A stretch of DNA of 64,000 nucleotides from JAICKM01 sp038228295 (GCA_038228295.1 JBBRPH010000019.1:1-64000); one strand, 5' to 3'; positions 43,855 through 53,174 are shown, counted from the first letter of the stretch. Notes: generated by a model from the sequence alone, not told the origin. Made by a program: numbers and translations.

Positions 43855-43928
43855 TGGTTCGGGGACAGGGATTCGAACCCCAACTCTCAGCTCCAAAGGC
43901 TGGTGTCCTACCGTTAGACGATCCCCGA
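43855..43928 (-). tRNA. tRNA-Gln (anticodon TTG)
   Basis: The acceptor stem TCGGGGA/TCCCCGA is perfect, the D arm contains GTCTAACGGTAGGAC as in other tRNA-Gln genes, the anticodon loop is CTTTGGA (anticodon TTG, codon CAA) and the T loop is TTCGAAT. The discriminator A and the CCA end are encoded, unlike the nearby tRNA-Arg. Confidence 0.94.
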
Positions 43929-43942
43929 ATAGACTACTCCGC

Positions 43943-43971
43943 AGTATACAGAATCTCGCGCCACTTGTCAA
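43943..43971 (-). promoter_or_regulatory. Promoter of tRNA-Gln
   Basis: TTGACA (43966-43971), exactly 17 bases, TATACT (43943-43948). The -35 box overlaps the last codons of the upstream gene. Confidence 0.88.
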
Positions 43972-44579
43972 AGGCTATCGTCACGCTGTTGGCGCTGCAA
44001 CGCGCCCGCCGATTGCACCAGCCAATAATCACACTCGGCAGTGAACTGCGCTGTGGCCGCCGCCAGCGTCTGCCGCCGCAACGCGCCCCAGCAGTCGGCG
44101 ACCGTGCGGGCCTGGGCCTCGCCCGGCGGCAAGAACGCCCGCCCACCCCAGGTGCCCGGCGGCAGCCGCCCGATAGCACCCACCGCTCCCCACAGGCAGG
44201 CCGTCCAACCCCAGCCGGCCTGGATCGCCGCCGGTCCCCAATCAATCAGGCCGAACAGGCGCAATGTGGCCGGCCAGACCCCGGTGTGGTGCGCCAGCAA
44301 CTCCTCGGCATAATCGGTCAGATTGGCCGTGAGCGGCAGCTTACCGTGCGGCAAATCCCAGGCCGCCGCAGCGGGCGCCGCCGGGCGCACCATCAACAGC
44401 GCGCCGTCGTCACGAAAGCAGGCCACCACCAGGGCGGTACAGGGCACCGTCGCCTGTGCCAGCGCCGCCTGATAGGTCGGCAGCAACGCACGAAAACACG
44501 CCTGCCCACTCACCGCGTCCAGGTAGCCCGACGATTTCGCCGGCCCGGCGGCCGTGTCTGCCTGCGTCGTTTGCTGCAT
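43968..44579 (-). CDS. NUDIX-fold protein with degenerate NUDIX box
   Basis: A 203-residue protein. 'LVVACFRDDGALLMVRPA' and 'WDLPHGKLPLTANLTDYAEE' follow the NUDIX fold, but where an active enzyme has REUxEExGU this one reads AEELLAHHTGV, so the catalytic Arg-Glu-Glu-Glu set is mostly lost. It probably binds rather than hydrolyses a nucleotide derivative, or has another role. A Trp-rich region (WGWTACLWG) follows. The start is the ATG at 44579 with GAGAGAAC upstream. It is followed 40 bases later by tRNA-Gln. Confidence 0.68.
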   Translation of the reverse strand: MQQTTQADTAAGPAKSSGYLDAVSGQACFRALLPTYQAALAQATVPCTALVVACFRDDGALLMVRPAAPAAAAWDLPHGKLPLTANLTDYAEELLAHHTGVWPATLRLFGLIDWGPAAIQAGWGWTACLWGAVGAIGRLPPGTWGGRAFLPPGEAQARTVADCWGALRRQTLAAATAQFTAECDYWLVQSAGALQRQQRDDSL

Positions 44580-44686
44580 CGCCCGTTCTCTCCAGCCCCC
44601 GCCTAACCCCCTAACGGGTGTAGTAGGCTGCGACCATTATAGCGCAGTTTGGCGCGGCCCGCAACAGGGAATTTCCCGGCGCGGCC

Positions 44687-45402
<716 letters not shown>

Positions 45403-45403
<1 letters not shown>

Positions 45404-46197
45404 CAGTCGCTCCCCAGGTAGGCTTCGATCACGGCCGGGTCGCGCTGCACCGTCGCCGGATCGCCCAAGGCGATCAACTGGCCGAAGTTCAGCACCGCGA
45501 TGCGGTCGCACAGGCCCATAACCAGCGGCACATGATGCTCGATCAGCACGATGGTCAACTGGAAGCGGTCGCGCAGGTCGCGGATAAAGCCGCTCAATTC
45601 GGCCTTCTCGTTGGGGTTCATGCCCGCCGCCGGTTCATCGAGCAGCAGCACGGTAGGATCGAGGGCCAGCGCGCGCGCGATTTCGAGCCGCCGCTGGTCG
45701 CCGTAGGCGAAGTTGCGCGCCTGGCCTGTGGCCCGTGCGGCCAGGCCCACCAGATCGAGCAGTTCCAGGGCGCGGCGGCGGGTGGCGGCTTCTTCGCGCC
45801 GCGCCCCCGGCAAGCCCAACACGCCCGGCAACACGCCCGTACGGGTCAGGCTATGACGGGCGATCATCACATTTTGCAGCGCCGACAGATTGCCGAACAG
45901 CCGGATGTTCTGGAAGGTCCGCGCGATGCCCAACCGCGCGATGCGGTGCGGCGGCAGGCGGGTAATGTCGGTGCCCCGCAAAGAGAGCCGGCCGCCGGTC
46001 GCCGGGATCAGGCCGGTCATCAAGTTGAACAGCGTCGTCTTGCCCGCCCCGTTCGGCCCGATCAGGCCGAAGATTTCGCCCGGCGCAACCGTAAACGACA
46101 CATTGTTGACGGCGATCAGCCCGCCGAAGCGGCGCGTCATGCCCGCTGCGGTCAGCAGCGGCGCGGCGGGGGCGGGGCGGGCGGCGGGATCGCTCAT
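45403..46197 (-). CDS. livG: Branched-chain amino-acid ABC transporter ATPase LivG
   Basis: A 264-residue ABC ATPase: Walker A GPNGAGKTT (about 48-56), 'GIARTFQNIRLF' and Walker B VLLLDEPAAGMNP, both typical of LivG. The signature is FAYGDQRRLEIARAL rather than LSGGQ, as is normal in LivG. It is preceded by LivM with an ATGA overlap and followed by LivF with a one-base overlap. Confidence 0.95.
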
Positions 46198-47165
46198 AGC
46201 GGCGGCTCCCCTTTAGCACCGACCGGGGCAGCGGGCGGCTTACGCCGGCGCCGCTCGAATAAGGCGGGGGTGATCAAGCCCTGCGGCAAGAAGACGGTGC
46301 CCAGCACCAGCAGCCCGCCGTAGATGATCAGCCGCCCGTCTTTCATAAACTGGCCCAACCAGGCCGGCAAGCCGCCGGTATCCGATGCTTGGCGCAACAC
46401 TTCGGGCAGCGCGGTGAGGATCATCGCCCCCAGCACCGGGCCGAGCGCGCTGCGCGAGCCGCCGATCAGCACAAAGGCCAGCAGGGCGATACCGGCATCA
46501 AACGTGCCCTGGCGGGCGTTCCAGGTGTTGATGAAATGCGCGCTGAGTGCGCCGACCATCCCGGCCAGCCCCGCGCCCAGCGTGAAAGCCAGCACTTTGT
46601 AGCCGGTCGGGTTGATGCCCATCGCGTCGGCGGCCAGTTCGTCTTCACGGATCGCGATAAATGCGCGGCCCACGCGGATGCGTTCCAGGCGCGCCGTAAA
46701 CAGCAGCGCCCCCACCAATAGCGGCCCGGCCAGCCAGAGGTAGGCCAGCTTGGACGGGTCGTTATAGGGCTGCGGGATACCGAAAATCCCAACCGCGCCG
46801 CCGGTGATCTCCACGTTCAGCGACACCACGCGCAGGATTTCGACAAAAGCGATGGTGGCGAGGGCCAGATAGATGCCGCGCAGCCGCAACGCGGGCACCC
46901 CCACGATCACGGCCGCCACCGCACAAACCAGCCCGGCCAGCGCCATTTCGAGCAACACCAGCGGCACCGGGTACAGGTCGCCTTGCCAGGTGAAATGCTT
47001 ACCGTCGGACAGCACGGCCGCGATATAGCCGCCCAGCGCGTAAAAGCCGGGGCCGGCGAGCGACAGTTGCCCGGCCATCAGCGGCAGGTAGAGCGACAAC
47101 GCCAGCGTCGCGGCCAGCGTCATCGAGACGATGAGGAAGCCGTTGGTAGCAAAAAACTCGGTCAT
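46194..47165 (-). CDS. livM: Branched-chain amino-acid ABC transporter permease LivM
   Basis: A 323-residue polytopic permease with about eight to ten membrane segments. 'LAGPGFYALGGYIAAVL' and 'VGRAFIAIREDELAADAMGIN' (the EAA-type loop contacting the ATPase) identify LivM. A basic C-terminal tail follows. It overlaps livH and livG by four bases each (ATGA), so translation is coupled through the operon. Confidence 0.94.
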   Translation of the reverse strand: MTEFFATNGFLIVSMTLAATLALSLYLPLMAGQLSLAGPGFYALGGYIAAVLSDGKHFTWQGDLYPVPLVLLEMALAGLVCAVAAVIVGVPALRLRGIYLALATIAFVEILRVVSLNVEITGGAVGIFGIPQPYNDPSKLAYLWLAGPLLVGALLFTARLERIRVGRAFIAIREDELAADAMGINPTGYKVLAFTLGAGLAGMVGALSAHFINTWNARQGTFDAGIALLAFVLIGGSRSALGPVLGAMILTALPEVLRQASDTGGLPAWLGQFMKDGRLIIYGGLLVLGTVFLPQGLITPALFERRRRKPPAAPVGAKGEPPL

Positions 47166-48097
47166 ACTTTTTGGACCAGGGCGCGGCCCAGCAACCCGCG
47201 CGGGCGCACCAGCAGCACCGCAAACAGGATCGCGAAGGCCACGGCATCTTTGTAGCCCGAATATTGCGGCGGCACAAACGCTTCGGCCAACCCGATAACC
47301 AGGCCGCCCAGCACCGCGCCGGGAATCTCGCCCAGCCCGCCCAGCACGATCACGGCCAGCCCTTTGAGGCCGAAGGCGATGCCGAAATACGGCCCGGCAA
47401 TAGACACGCTGGACGCGATCAGCGTGCCGGCCACGCCGCCCAGAAAGCCGCTGAGGAAAAAGGTGAGCAGGATGAAGCGGTCGGTATTGATGCCGAGCAG
47501 CCCGGCCGTGGTCGCGTCTTCCGCTACCGCGCGCAGGGCTTTGCCGAAGCGCGTGTAGTTGATGATCGCGGTCAACGCGATCAGGATCACCACCGAGACG
47601 GCGATGATCACCAACTGCACCGTCCGCACCGGCACCGGCGCGCCGGCGGTGCCGAAGTTGACGGCTTTGGGCAACGTGCCGTAAATGTCCGCCGGGAAAT
47701 TGTAGATTTCAGCCCCGACCAAGTATTGGATCAGATTGGTGATCAGCACGGCCACACCGAGGCTGGAAACGAGCGTGAGCAGGGGGTCGGCCCCGCGCAA
47801 GCGCAGCGGGCGAAACGCCAGCCGTTCGATCAGCACGCCGATCAGCCCGGCCAGCACACTGCCCAGCGGCAAGGCGATCACAAACGGCAACTGGATGCCT
47901 AATTGTCCGTTCGCCAGCAGGCCGTTGAAGCCGAACACACCGCCCAGCAGGGTATACGTGAAATAGGCGCCCAGCGTGAACACCGCGCCGTGGGCGAAGT
48001 TGATGATGCCCAGGATCGAGAAGACCAGCGTGTAGCCCAGCGCGAAAATAGCATACACGCTGCCAATCGCCAGCCCGTTGAGGACTTGTTGCAGCAC
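47162..48097 (-). CDS. livH: Branched-chain amino-acid ABC transporter permease LivH
   Basis: A 311-residue permease with eight or so membrane segments. It begins MLQQVLNGLAIGSVYAIFAL, the standard LivH start, followed by NFAHGAVFTLGAY, 'GKALRAVAEDATTAGLLGIN' as ATPase-contact loop and KGLAVIVLGGLGEIPGAVLG. It is separated from the binding-protein gene by 119 bases filled with an inverted heptamer array. Confidence 0.95.
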   Translation of the reverse strand: MLQQVLNGLAIGSVYAIFALGYTLVFSILGIINFAHGAVFTLGAYFTYTLLGGVFGFNGLLANGQLGIQLPFVIALPLGSVLAGLIGVLIERLAFRPLRLRGADPLLTLVSSLGVAVLITNLIQYLVGAEIYNFPADIYGTLPKAVNFGTAGAPVPVRTVQLVIIAVSVVILIALTAIINYTRFGKALRAVAEDATTAGLLGINTDRFILLTFFLSGFLGGVAGTLIASSVSIAGPYFGIAFGLKGLAVIVLGGLGEIPGAVLGGLVIGLAEAFVPPQYSGYKDAVAFAILFAVLLVRPRGLLGRALVQKV

Positions 48098-48107
48098 TGG
48101 CCCTCCT

Positions 48108-48208
48108 AGGTATCAGGTATCAGGTATCAGGTATCAGGTGCTGAACAACTAGTGCTTGCCCACATTGCAGCTAGTGGGCGTGCGTCTCCTGACACCTGAT
48201 ACCTGACA
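48108..48208 (-). repeat. Inverted heptamer arrays between livJ and livH
   Basis: AGGTATC is repeated four times (48108-48135). A second block reads CCTGACA, CCTGATA, CCTGACA (48188-48208). The second is complementary to the first, so the livJ-livH mRNA can form a stem of about 15 pairs here, suited to protecting or attenuating the transcript between the two genes. Confidence 0.88.
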
Positions 48209-48216
48209 CCTGCCGG

Positions 48217-49500
48217 CTACTTGTAGTCCACGTAGTTGAACATCCCCGTTTTGCCGTCGGGATTCATCTTGATCTGGGCCACATAGAACTGACCCTGCTT
48301 GACTTCGCCTTCGGGGTCGAACGAGATCGGGCCGAGCGGCGTATCGTAGGTACCGACCAGGATTTGCTTGTTGAGCGCGGTCCGCAGGTCGCCCAGCGTC
48401 ATACCGGCCGTTTTGCTCTTGGTATCAAGCGCGGCCAGCGCTTCGACCATCACCTGGACCGCCGCGAACGCCTGCCCGCTGAACTGCGGCGGCTCTTTCT
48501 TTTGCTGGGCTTTATAGGCTGTGCGGAAGGCTTCGTTAATCGGGCCGCTGGTCTGCGGGCTATACGCCTGGGCGATCAGCACGCCGTCGCAGGCGGCCTG
48601 GCAGACGGGAAAGACATTGGAGGTGTTGAGGCCGTTGCCGCCGATGATCAGTCCCTTATAGCCCAGATCGCGCAACTGCTTAACCAAGTTGCCGCCGTCG
48701 GCGGCCAAGCCGGAGACGATCACCAGATCGGGCTGCACGCCCAGTACCGCCGTCGCCTGCGTGGTGAAGTCGGTGTCTTTGGTTGAGAAGGTCTGCACCG
48801 TCACCAGATTCAGGTGCATTGTGTCGGTCACGGTCTTTTGGAAGGTGCCGGTTTCCGACTTGCTGAAGGCATCGTCCTGCGCGTAGAGGACGGCCACCTT
48901 TTTGATGGCGGGGTTGATTTTGAGCGCGGCGCGCACCGCGTTCGGCGCGACAACAGCCACCGGGGCCGATACGCGGGCGATGTAGTCGCCGATCTGCGGG
49001 ATGCCTTTGGCCGTGTTCGACGGTCCCACGACCGGCACTTTGGCCGCATCGGCCAGCTTGTCGGAGCTGAACGCTTGCTGCGACAGCGTGGGGCCGACGA
49101 TGCCGACCACTTTATCACGGTTGATCAGGTTCAGGAAAGCGTTATTGGCGCCGGCCTCATCGCCCGCCGTGTCCTGAAAAATCAACTTGATGGGGGTACC
49201 GTTGACTCCACCTTTGTCGTTAAAATACTTTTCTGCGATCTTCGCGCCGATCACCTGCTCCTGGCCCAGCAGCGCGACGTTGCTGGTCTGGGCGACCGCG
49301 ATGCCGATGGGGATCGGCCCGCCCGCCGGGAAAGCGCTGCCCCCGGCCGCGCTCGCGTCTACGGTGGGCGGCACGGTCGCCGCGCCCGTTGTGGCCGGCA
49401 CGGCCGTTGGGATAGCGGTGGAGTTGTCGGCGGTGCCGGTATCGCACGCCGCCAACAGCGTAGCGGCTAACAGCAAACTCGGTAGGATGCCTCGGCGCAT
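48217..49500 (-). CDS. livJ: Branched-chain amino-acid binding lipoprotein LivJ/LivK
   Basis: A 427-residue substrate-binding protein of the Leu/Ile/Val type. The signal peptide ends in lipobox LAAC (Cys about 19), then a Thr/Ala/Pro spacer, then the two-lobe binding fold starting GPIPIGIAVAQTSN, with 'VVGIVGPTLSQQAF' as ligand-contact loop. The ATG at 49500 has AAAGGAG seven bases upstream; an upstream in-frame ATG at 49539 is rejected because the lipobox would sit too deep. It is the first gene of the liv operon behind a near-consensus promoter. Confidence 0.95.
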   Translation of the reverse strand: MRRGILPSLLLAATLLAACDTGTADNSTAIPTAVPATTGAATVPPTVDASAAGGSAFPAGGPIPIGIAVAQTSNVALLGQEQVIGAKIAEKYFNDKGGVNGTPIKLIFQDTAGDEAGANNAFLNLINRDKVVGIVGPTLSQQAFSSDKLADAAKVPVVGPSNTAKGIPQIGDYIARVSAPVAVVAPNAVRAALKINPAIKKVAVLYAQDDAFSKSETGTFQKTVTDTMHLNLVTVQTFSTKDTDFTTQATAVLGVQPDLVIVSGLAADGGNLVKQLRDLGYKGLIIGGNGLNTSNVFPVCQAACDGVLIAQAYSPQTSGPINEAFRTAYKAQQKKEPPQFSGQAFAAVQVMVEALAALDTKSKTAGMTLGDLRTALNKQILVGTYDTPLGPISFDPEGEVKQGQFYVAQIKMNPDGKTGMFNYVDYK

Positions 49501-49587
49501 GGGGTTTCTCCTTTGGCTGGTTGATAGGTGGGAAACCATGCCCCAGCGAAACAGCTCGGTGACGCCGGCTGGGGCGCTTAGTGGCGC

Positions 49588-49616
49588 AGTATAGCACCCG
49601 TAGGCACGGCTGTCAA
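49588..49616 (-). promoter_or_regulatory. Promoter of the liv operon
   Basis: TTGACA (49611-49616), 17 bases, TATACT (49588-49593). The leader of about 80 bases contains GCCCCAGC and GCTGGGGC as the arms of a hairpin, a possible control point. Confidence 0.88.
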
Positions 49617-49704
49617 TTTGGCGTAACCGCGCGGCCGGCTAAGACGGTCCGCACAACGACGTTCCGGCGCGAACGCGTCTGCTCGGCAGCGGCTGGGGTG
49701 GGGC

Positions 49705-49733
49705 TTGACATACAGACCTTTGTGCGCTACTAT
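49705..49733 (+). promoter_or_regulatory. Strong promoter of the small membrane protein
   Basis: TTGACA (49705-49710), 17 bases, TACTAT (49728-49733). It places the transcription start near 49740 and rules out starts upstream of that. The leader holds a small TATATC/GATATA hairpin just before the GGAGGGG ribosome binding site. Confidence 0.85.
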
Positions 49734-49775
49734 ATCAGTGAGAGTTATATCGGCTGCGGATATAGGAGGGGAACA

Positions 49776-49874
49776 TGGATGCCTGCGCTACCTTAACTTT
49801 GGCGCGCAGCCTACGCGAGCTGCCCAGCGGCGTAATCCGGTTGCGCCGCACCCACCTGCCGTGCGCCGCTTAAT
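49776..49874 (+). CDS. Short ORF coupled to the membrane protein (possible leader peptide)
   Basis: A 32-codon ORF with a strong GGAGGGG site three bases before its ATG. It ends at 49874, 14 bases after the GTG of the next gene, so ribosomes finishing it could restart there. The peptide (MDACATLTLARSLRELPSGV...) has no known match that I can name. Confidence 0.45.
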
Positions 49875-50226
49875 CGTCCTGCTGGGTGCCGTGGGACTGG
49901 GGGTGGTGGCTGTGGCAGCGGCGCTCGTGGCGCTCGGGCCGGCGGCGCACGCTGCCGACCGGGTCGCGGCCGTGCCCAACCTGATCACCGGCCTCGCTTC
50001 CCTCGTGGGCGCAGTCGGCTACGGCGCGCGCAAAAAATGGGGGCTATACGCCTACGCACTCTCGTGCCTGGGCCACGGGCTGATCCACGGCGCGTTTCTG
50101 GCGGCCGCGCTACAGGCCGGCCGCTTTTCGCCCGTTAGCGCGGTCGGCCTGGCGGTGGTGCCGGTCGCGGCGCTCGTGGTGCTGGTCGGCATGGCGCTTG
50201 ATGCGCGCGCCGGCCGCCTCGCCTGA
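49861..50226 (+). CDS. Small integral membrane protein
   Basis: A 121-residue protein with four hydrophobic segments and short loops (RRLIVLLGAVGLGVVAVAAA, then LITGLASLVGAVGYG, a segment around LSCLGHGLIHGAF, and VVPVAALVVLVGMAL). It has the size and pattern of four-helix membrane proteins of unknown function. I chose GTG 49861 because the promoter leaves no room for a longer start and the hydrophobic core begins right there. It is probably translated by coupling from the short ORF. Confidence 0.6.
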   Translation: MRRLIVLLGAVGLGVVAVAAALVALGPAAHAADRVAAVPNLITGLASLVGAVGYGARKKWGLYAYALSCLGHGLIHGAFLAAALQAGRFSPVSAVGLAVVPVAALVVLVGMALDARAGRLA

Positions 50227-50258
50227 GCAGCGGCGCGGATAGCGGGGCGGGGCGCAAG

Positions 50259-50287
50259 TTGGTGCCGGCGGGAGTGCCTGGTATAAT
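50259..50287 (+). promoter_or_regulatory. Promoter giving a leaderless kinase mRNA
   Basis: TTGGTG (50259-50264), 17 bases, perfect TATAAT (50282-50287). Only AGAGGT separates TATAAT from the ATG at 50294, which is about where transcription should start. Confidence 0.75.
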
Positions 50288-50293
50288 AGAGGT

Positions 50294-52096
50294 ATGTCCG
50301 CTGCGCTCACTCCTGCCTTTTGCCCCCACTGCCACACGCCCAACCGGGCGGGGGCGCGCTTTTGCGCGACCTGTGGGCGGGTGCTAACCGGCGACTTGTT
50401 GACTCCCGGCGCGACGCTGCAAGGCGGGCGGTATCGTGTGCTGCGCCTGTTGGGACGCGGCGGCAACAGCGCGGTCTATCTGGTAGAAGATCAGCGCTTG
50501 GCGCGGCCCTGTGTTGCCAAAGCCTTGCAGGGCTATTTCGCTACCGCCGCCGAAAGCCGCCGCGCCGCCGCCGACTTCGCCCGTGAGGCGCGCATCCTGG
50601 CCCACCTTAGCACCGAACACCCCGGCCTGCCCCAGACCTACGACTATTTCGCCGAGGGTGAGCGGCTCTACCTGATCATGCAGTATGTGCCGGGCGAGCC
50701 GTTGGACGTGCGGCTGCGGGCCGGCGGGCCGTTGGCCGAAGGGGAGGTGCTGGGCATCGGCGCGGCGGTGGCCGAGGTGCTGGCGTTTTTGCACGCCCAG
50801 CGGCCGGAGCCGGTCATCCACCGCGACGTGAAGCCGGCTAACCTGATCCTAGACGGCGCGGGGCGCGTCAAATTGGTGGATTTCGGCCTGGCAAAAGCCT
50901 TGCCTTCCACTACCGGCGGTCTGGAAGCCGACCGCCACACCGGCGCCGCCGGCACCGCCGGGTACACCCCGCCGGAGCAGTGGGCGCTGCGGCCCGAAGC
51001 GCGCTCCGATGTCTATGCGCTGGGGGCCACGCTGCACCACTTGTTGAGCGGCCGCGACCCGTATGATCCGTTTCGCGGCGCCGGAGAGCTCAACCTGGAA
51101 TTGATCGGCCGCCTGAGTGTGTTTCCGCCATTGCCGACCCTGCGGCCCGCTGTGACTCCTGCCCTGCACCGCTTGATCACCGCGATGTTGCTGCCGGAGC
51201 CGGCCGCACGCCCACCGGCCGCCGAGGTGCAGGCGGCGTTGGCCGGGCTGCTGAAGCCGGGCCGCGGTGTGGTGGCTCCACGCACCCCGCGCCGTCCGGC
51301 TGCGCCTAAGCCGGCCCCCACTGTCCTGAGCATCCCGCCGCTGACCCGCACGCACGCCGAAGCGCTGGCGGTGGCCTGGGTGCGTGGAGCTGTGGTGGGG
51401 TTGCCGCCCGACATGCCGCTGCCGGTTCTCAGCGCGACCCTGGAGTTGGTGCCATTCGCGCTGGCCCGTTACACGCTTGCTGCGCGCTACACCAACCCCG
51501 CCGGGCAGTTGCTGCACGCGCTCAACGCGGCGGGCGTGGCCGTGCTGGATGGCGTGGAGGGCAAGCCGCCCGATGCGGCGCTGACCGATCTGCTCATGGC
51601 GGCCCGGCCCGCTCTCTGTGCGCTTGCTCCCCCCGACGCTGCAACGCTGCTGCCGTTCCGCCTCACGACAGCCCAACTGCGCGATGCACTGATCGCGCAC
51701 CTGATCGCCGTGCACACCACGAAGGTGAGCTACCGCAACAGCCAAAAGCGCCGCTACAGCCGCACCTGCAAACCAAGTCGCGGCGACATCCGGTTTGAGG
51801 ACGGCGAGCCGCTACTGCTGCACTATCCACGCTGGACGGTGACGCTGCGACTGGGTGAGCAGTCGCACACGCTGATCCTATACCCGCCCGCGCCCGGTGG
51901 AGCCGCGCCCCTGGTAGAGGCACCGTTGTTGCAGGGCACGGCACTCTGCCCCGGCTGTGGCCGGCTGTTTTTACGCGCCCACCTGATCGCCTGCGCGACT
52001 TGCGGGCGGGGGGTTTGCGCCCGCTGTGCCGTCTATCGCAGCCGCCTGGGGCTGTTCCGCAAGCCGTTTTGTAGCCCCGCCTGCGCGGCCGGGTGA
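50294..52096 (+). CDS. Ser/Thr protein kinase with zinc ribbons at both ends
   Basis: A 600-residue protein. An N-terminal zinc ribbon (CPHC at 10-13, CATC at 24-27) is followed by a Hanks-type kinase: GRGGNSAVY (54-62), catalytic Lys in VAK (76), HRDVKPAN (176-183) and DFG (196-198). After residue 330 comes an unrecognised region of about 210 residues, and the chain ends with a Cys-rich treble-clef-like module (CPGCGRLF, CATCGRGVCARC, CSPAC). There is no transmembrane segment, so it is a soluble kinase. No Shine-Dalgarno is needed because the mRNA appears leaderless. Confidence 0.88.
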   Translation: MSAALTPAFCPHCHTPNRAGARFCATCGRVLTGDLLTPGATLQGGRYRVLRLLGRGGNSAVYLVEDQRLARPCVAKALQGYFATAAESRRAAADFAREARILAHLSTEHPGLPQTYDYFAEGERLYLIMQYVPGEPLDVRLRAGGPLAEGEVLGIGAAVAEVLAFLHAQRPEPVIHRDVKPANLILDGAGRVKLVDFGLAKALPSTTGGLEADRHTGAAGTAGYTPPEQWALRPEARSDVYALGATLHHLLSGRDPYDPFRGAGELNLELIGRLSVFPPLPTLRPAVTPALHRLITAMLLPEPAARPPAAEVQAALAGLLKPGRGVVAPRTPRRPAAPKPAPTVLSIPPLTRTHAEALAVAWVRGAVVGLPPDMPLPVLSATLELVPFALARYTLAARYTNPAGQLLHALNAAGVAVLDGVEGKPPDAALTDLLMAARPALCALAPPDAATLLPFRLTTAQLRDALIAHLIAVHTTKVSYRNSQKRRYSRTCKPSRGDIRFEDGEPLLLHYPRWTVTLRLGEQSHTLILYPPAPGGAAPLVEAPLLQGTALCPGCGRLFLRAHLIACATCGRGVCARCAVYRSRLGLFRKPFCSPACAAG

Positions 52097-52142
52097 GCGT
52101 AGGGTTATATGGCGCCCAGCCCGGTTAGGCCGCACCGCTGTA

Positions 52143-52172
52143 TTGACAGTGGTATACCGGGCATAGTATAAG
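52143..52172 (+). promoter_or_regulatory. Promoter of the MBL hydrolase
   Basis: TTGACA (52143-52148) with either TATAAG at 52167-52172 (spacer 18) or TAGTAT at 52164-52169 (spacer 15). The leader is about 40 bases. Confidence 0.65.
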
Positions 52173-52216
52173 GGTACTATCCGACCGCCACTTCACCGCA
52201 ATAGGAGCCACGCCCG

Positions 52217-53089
52217 ATGCCCCAGCCCTTGACCCCACTCACCCCGGATCTGTGGGTGGCGCAAAGCCGCCGCTACGCCATGAACAGCGGCGTATGGATC
52301 AGCGAGGGCGTGGCCTGTCTGATCGATCCCGGCATCGAGGGCGCCGAAATAGCGGCGTCGGCGACCGCTGTGGCCGCGCAAGGCGCACGGCCGGTGGCCC
52401 TGGTGCTGACGCACAGCCACTGGGACCATATCCTGGGGCCGGAGCATTGGCCGGGCGTGCCGGTGATCGCGCAGGCCGGCTATACGGCCGCTCTGCGCGA
52501 GGCCGCGCCGCGCACCCGTCGCGTGATTGCCCGCCTGGAAGCCGAGCAAGGATTGACCCGCCCCGGCCCGTTTCCCCTGCCGCAGCCCGACCGGACCTTC
52601 AACGCGACGCTGGAGTTGCCGGTGGGTGCGTTGCGCTTGCGCCTGACCGCTGCGCCCGGTCACGCCGCCGACCAACTGACGGTCTATGACCCAGCGAGCG
52701 GTACGCTGTGGGCCGCCGATATGCTCAGTGACCTGGAAATCCCCTTTGTCAGCCACAGCCTACGCGCCTATCAGGCCACGCTGGCAACGTTGGCCGGCTG
52801 GGACATCCGCGTGCTGGTGCCCGGCCACGGCGCGCCGACCAGCGACCCCGCCGCCGTTGCGACCCGCCTGGGTGAGGATCGCGCCTACCTGGCCGGCCTG
52901 GCCGAACGCATCGGCCGCGTCGTGGCGACGGGCGGATCACTCGCGGCGGCGGTGGCCGCCTGCGCCGCAATGCGCTACCGGCACCCCGCCGCGAACGCCG
53001 CGCCGCATCGCTTCAACGTCGAAAGCGCTTACGCCGAACTCGGCGGCGCGGCCGACCCCGCGCAGGTCGGCTGGAGCCGAGAGGAGTAA
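52217..53089 (+). CDS. MBL-fold metallohydrolase
   Basis: A 290-residue metallo-beta-lactamase fold protein. The metal site HSHWDH (about 66-71) is complete, with further ligands at APGHAADQL and AADMLSD, and a C-terminal His in VPGHGAPTS. It begins with LWVAQSRRYAMNSGVWI and has a helical C-terminus. Members of this superfamily hydrolyse thioesters, lactones or phosphodiesters; the substrate here is open. Start at the ATG with AGGAG upstream. Confidence 0.88.
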   Translation: MPQPLTPLTPDLWVAQSRRYAMNSGVWISEGVACLIDPGIEGAEIAASATAVAAQGARPVALVLTHSHWDHILGPEHWPGVPVIAQAGYTAALREAAPRTRRVIARLEAEQGLTRPGPFPLPQPDRTFNATLELPVGALRLRLTAAPGHAADQLTVYDPASGTLWAADMLSDLEIPFVSHSLRAYQATLATLAGWDIRVLVPGHGAPTSDPAAVATRLGEDRAYLAGLAERIGRVVATGGSLAAAVAACAAMRYRHPAANAAPHRFNVESAYAELGGAADPAQVGWSREE

Positions 53090-53168
53090 ACTCAACGGAC
53101 CGGCCAAGTTAGGACTTTTGTTCTCATTTCTACATCTCCAGACCGATGATCCCCTACCCCGCACCTGC

Positions 53169-53174
53169 TACAAT
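53169..53174 (+). promoter_or_regulatory. Extended -10 box before the ABC exporter genes
   Basis: TGCTACAAT is an extended -10 (TACAAT at 53169-53174) about 87 bases before the first ABC gene. The -35 region is weak. Confidence 0.45.

Noticed and set aside
42337..43928. Integrative element between the two tRNA genes
   Set aside because: No integrase and no direct repeat of a tRNA 3' end was seen; the intervening gene is a normal secreted protein.
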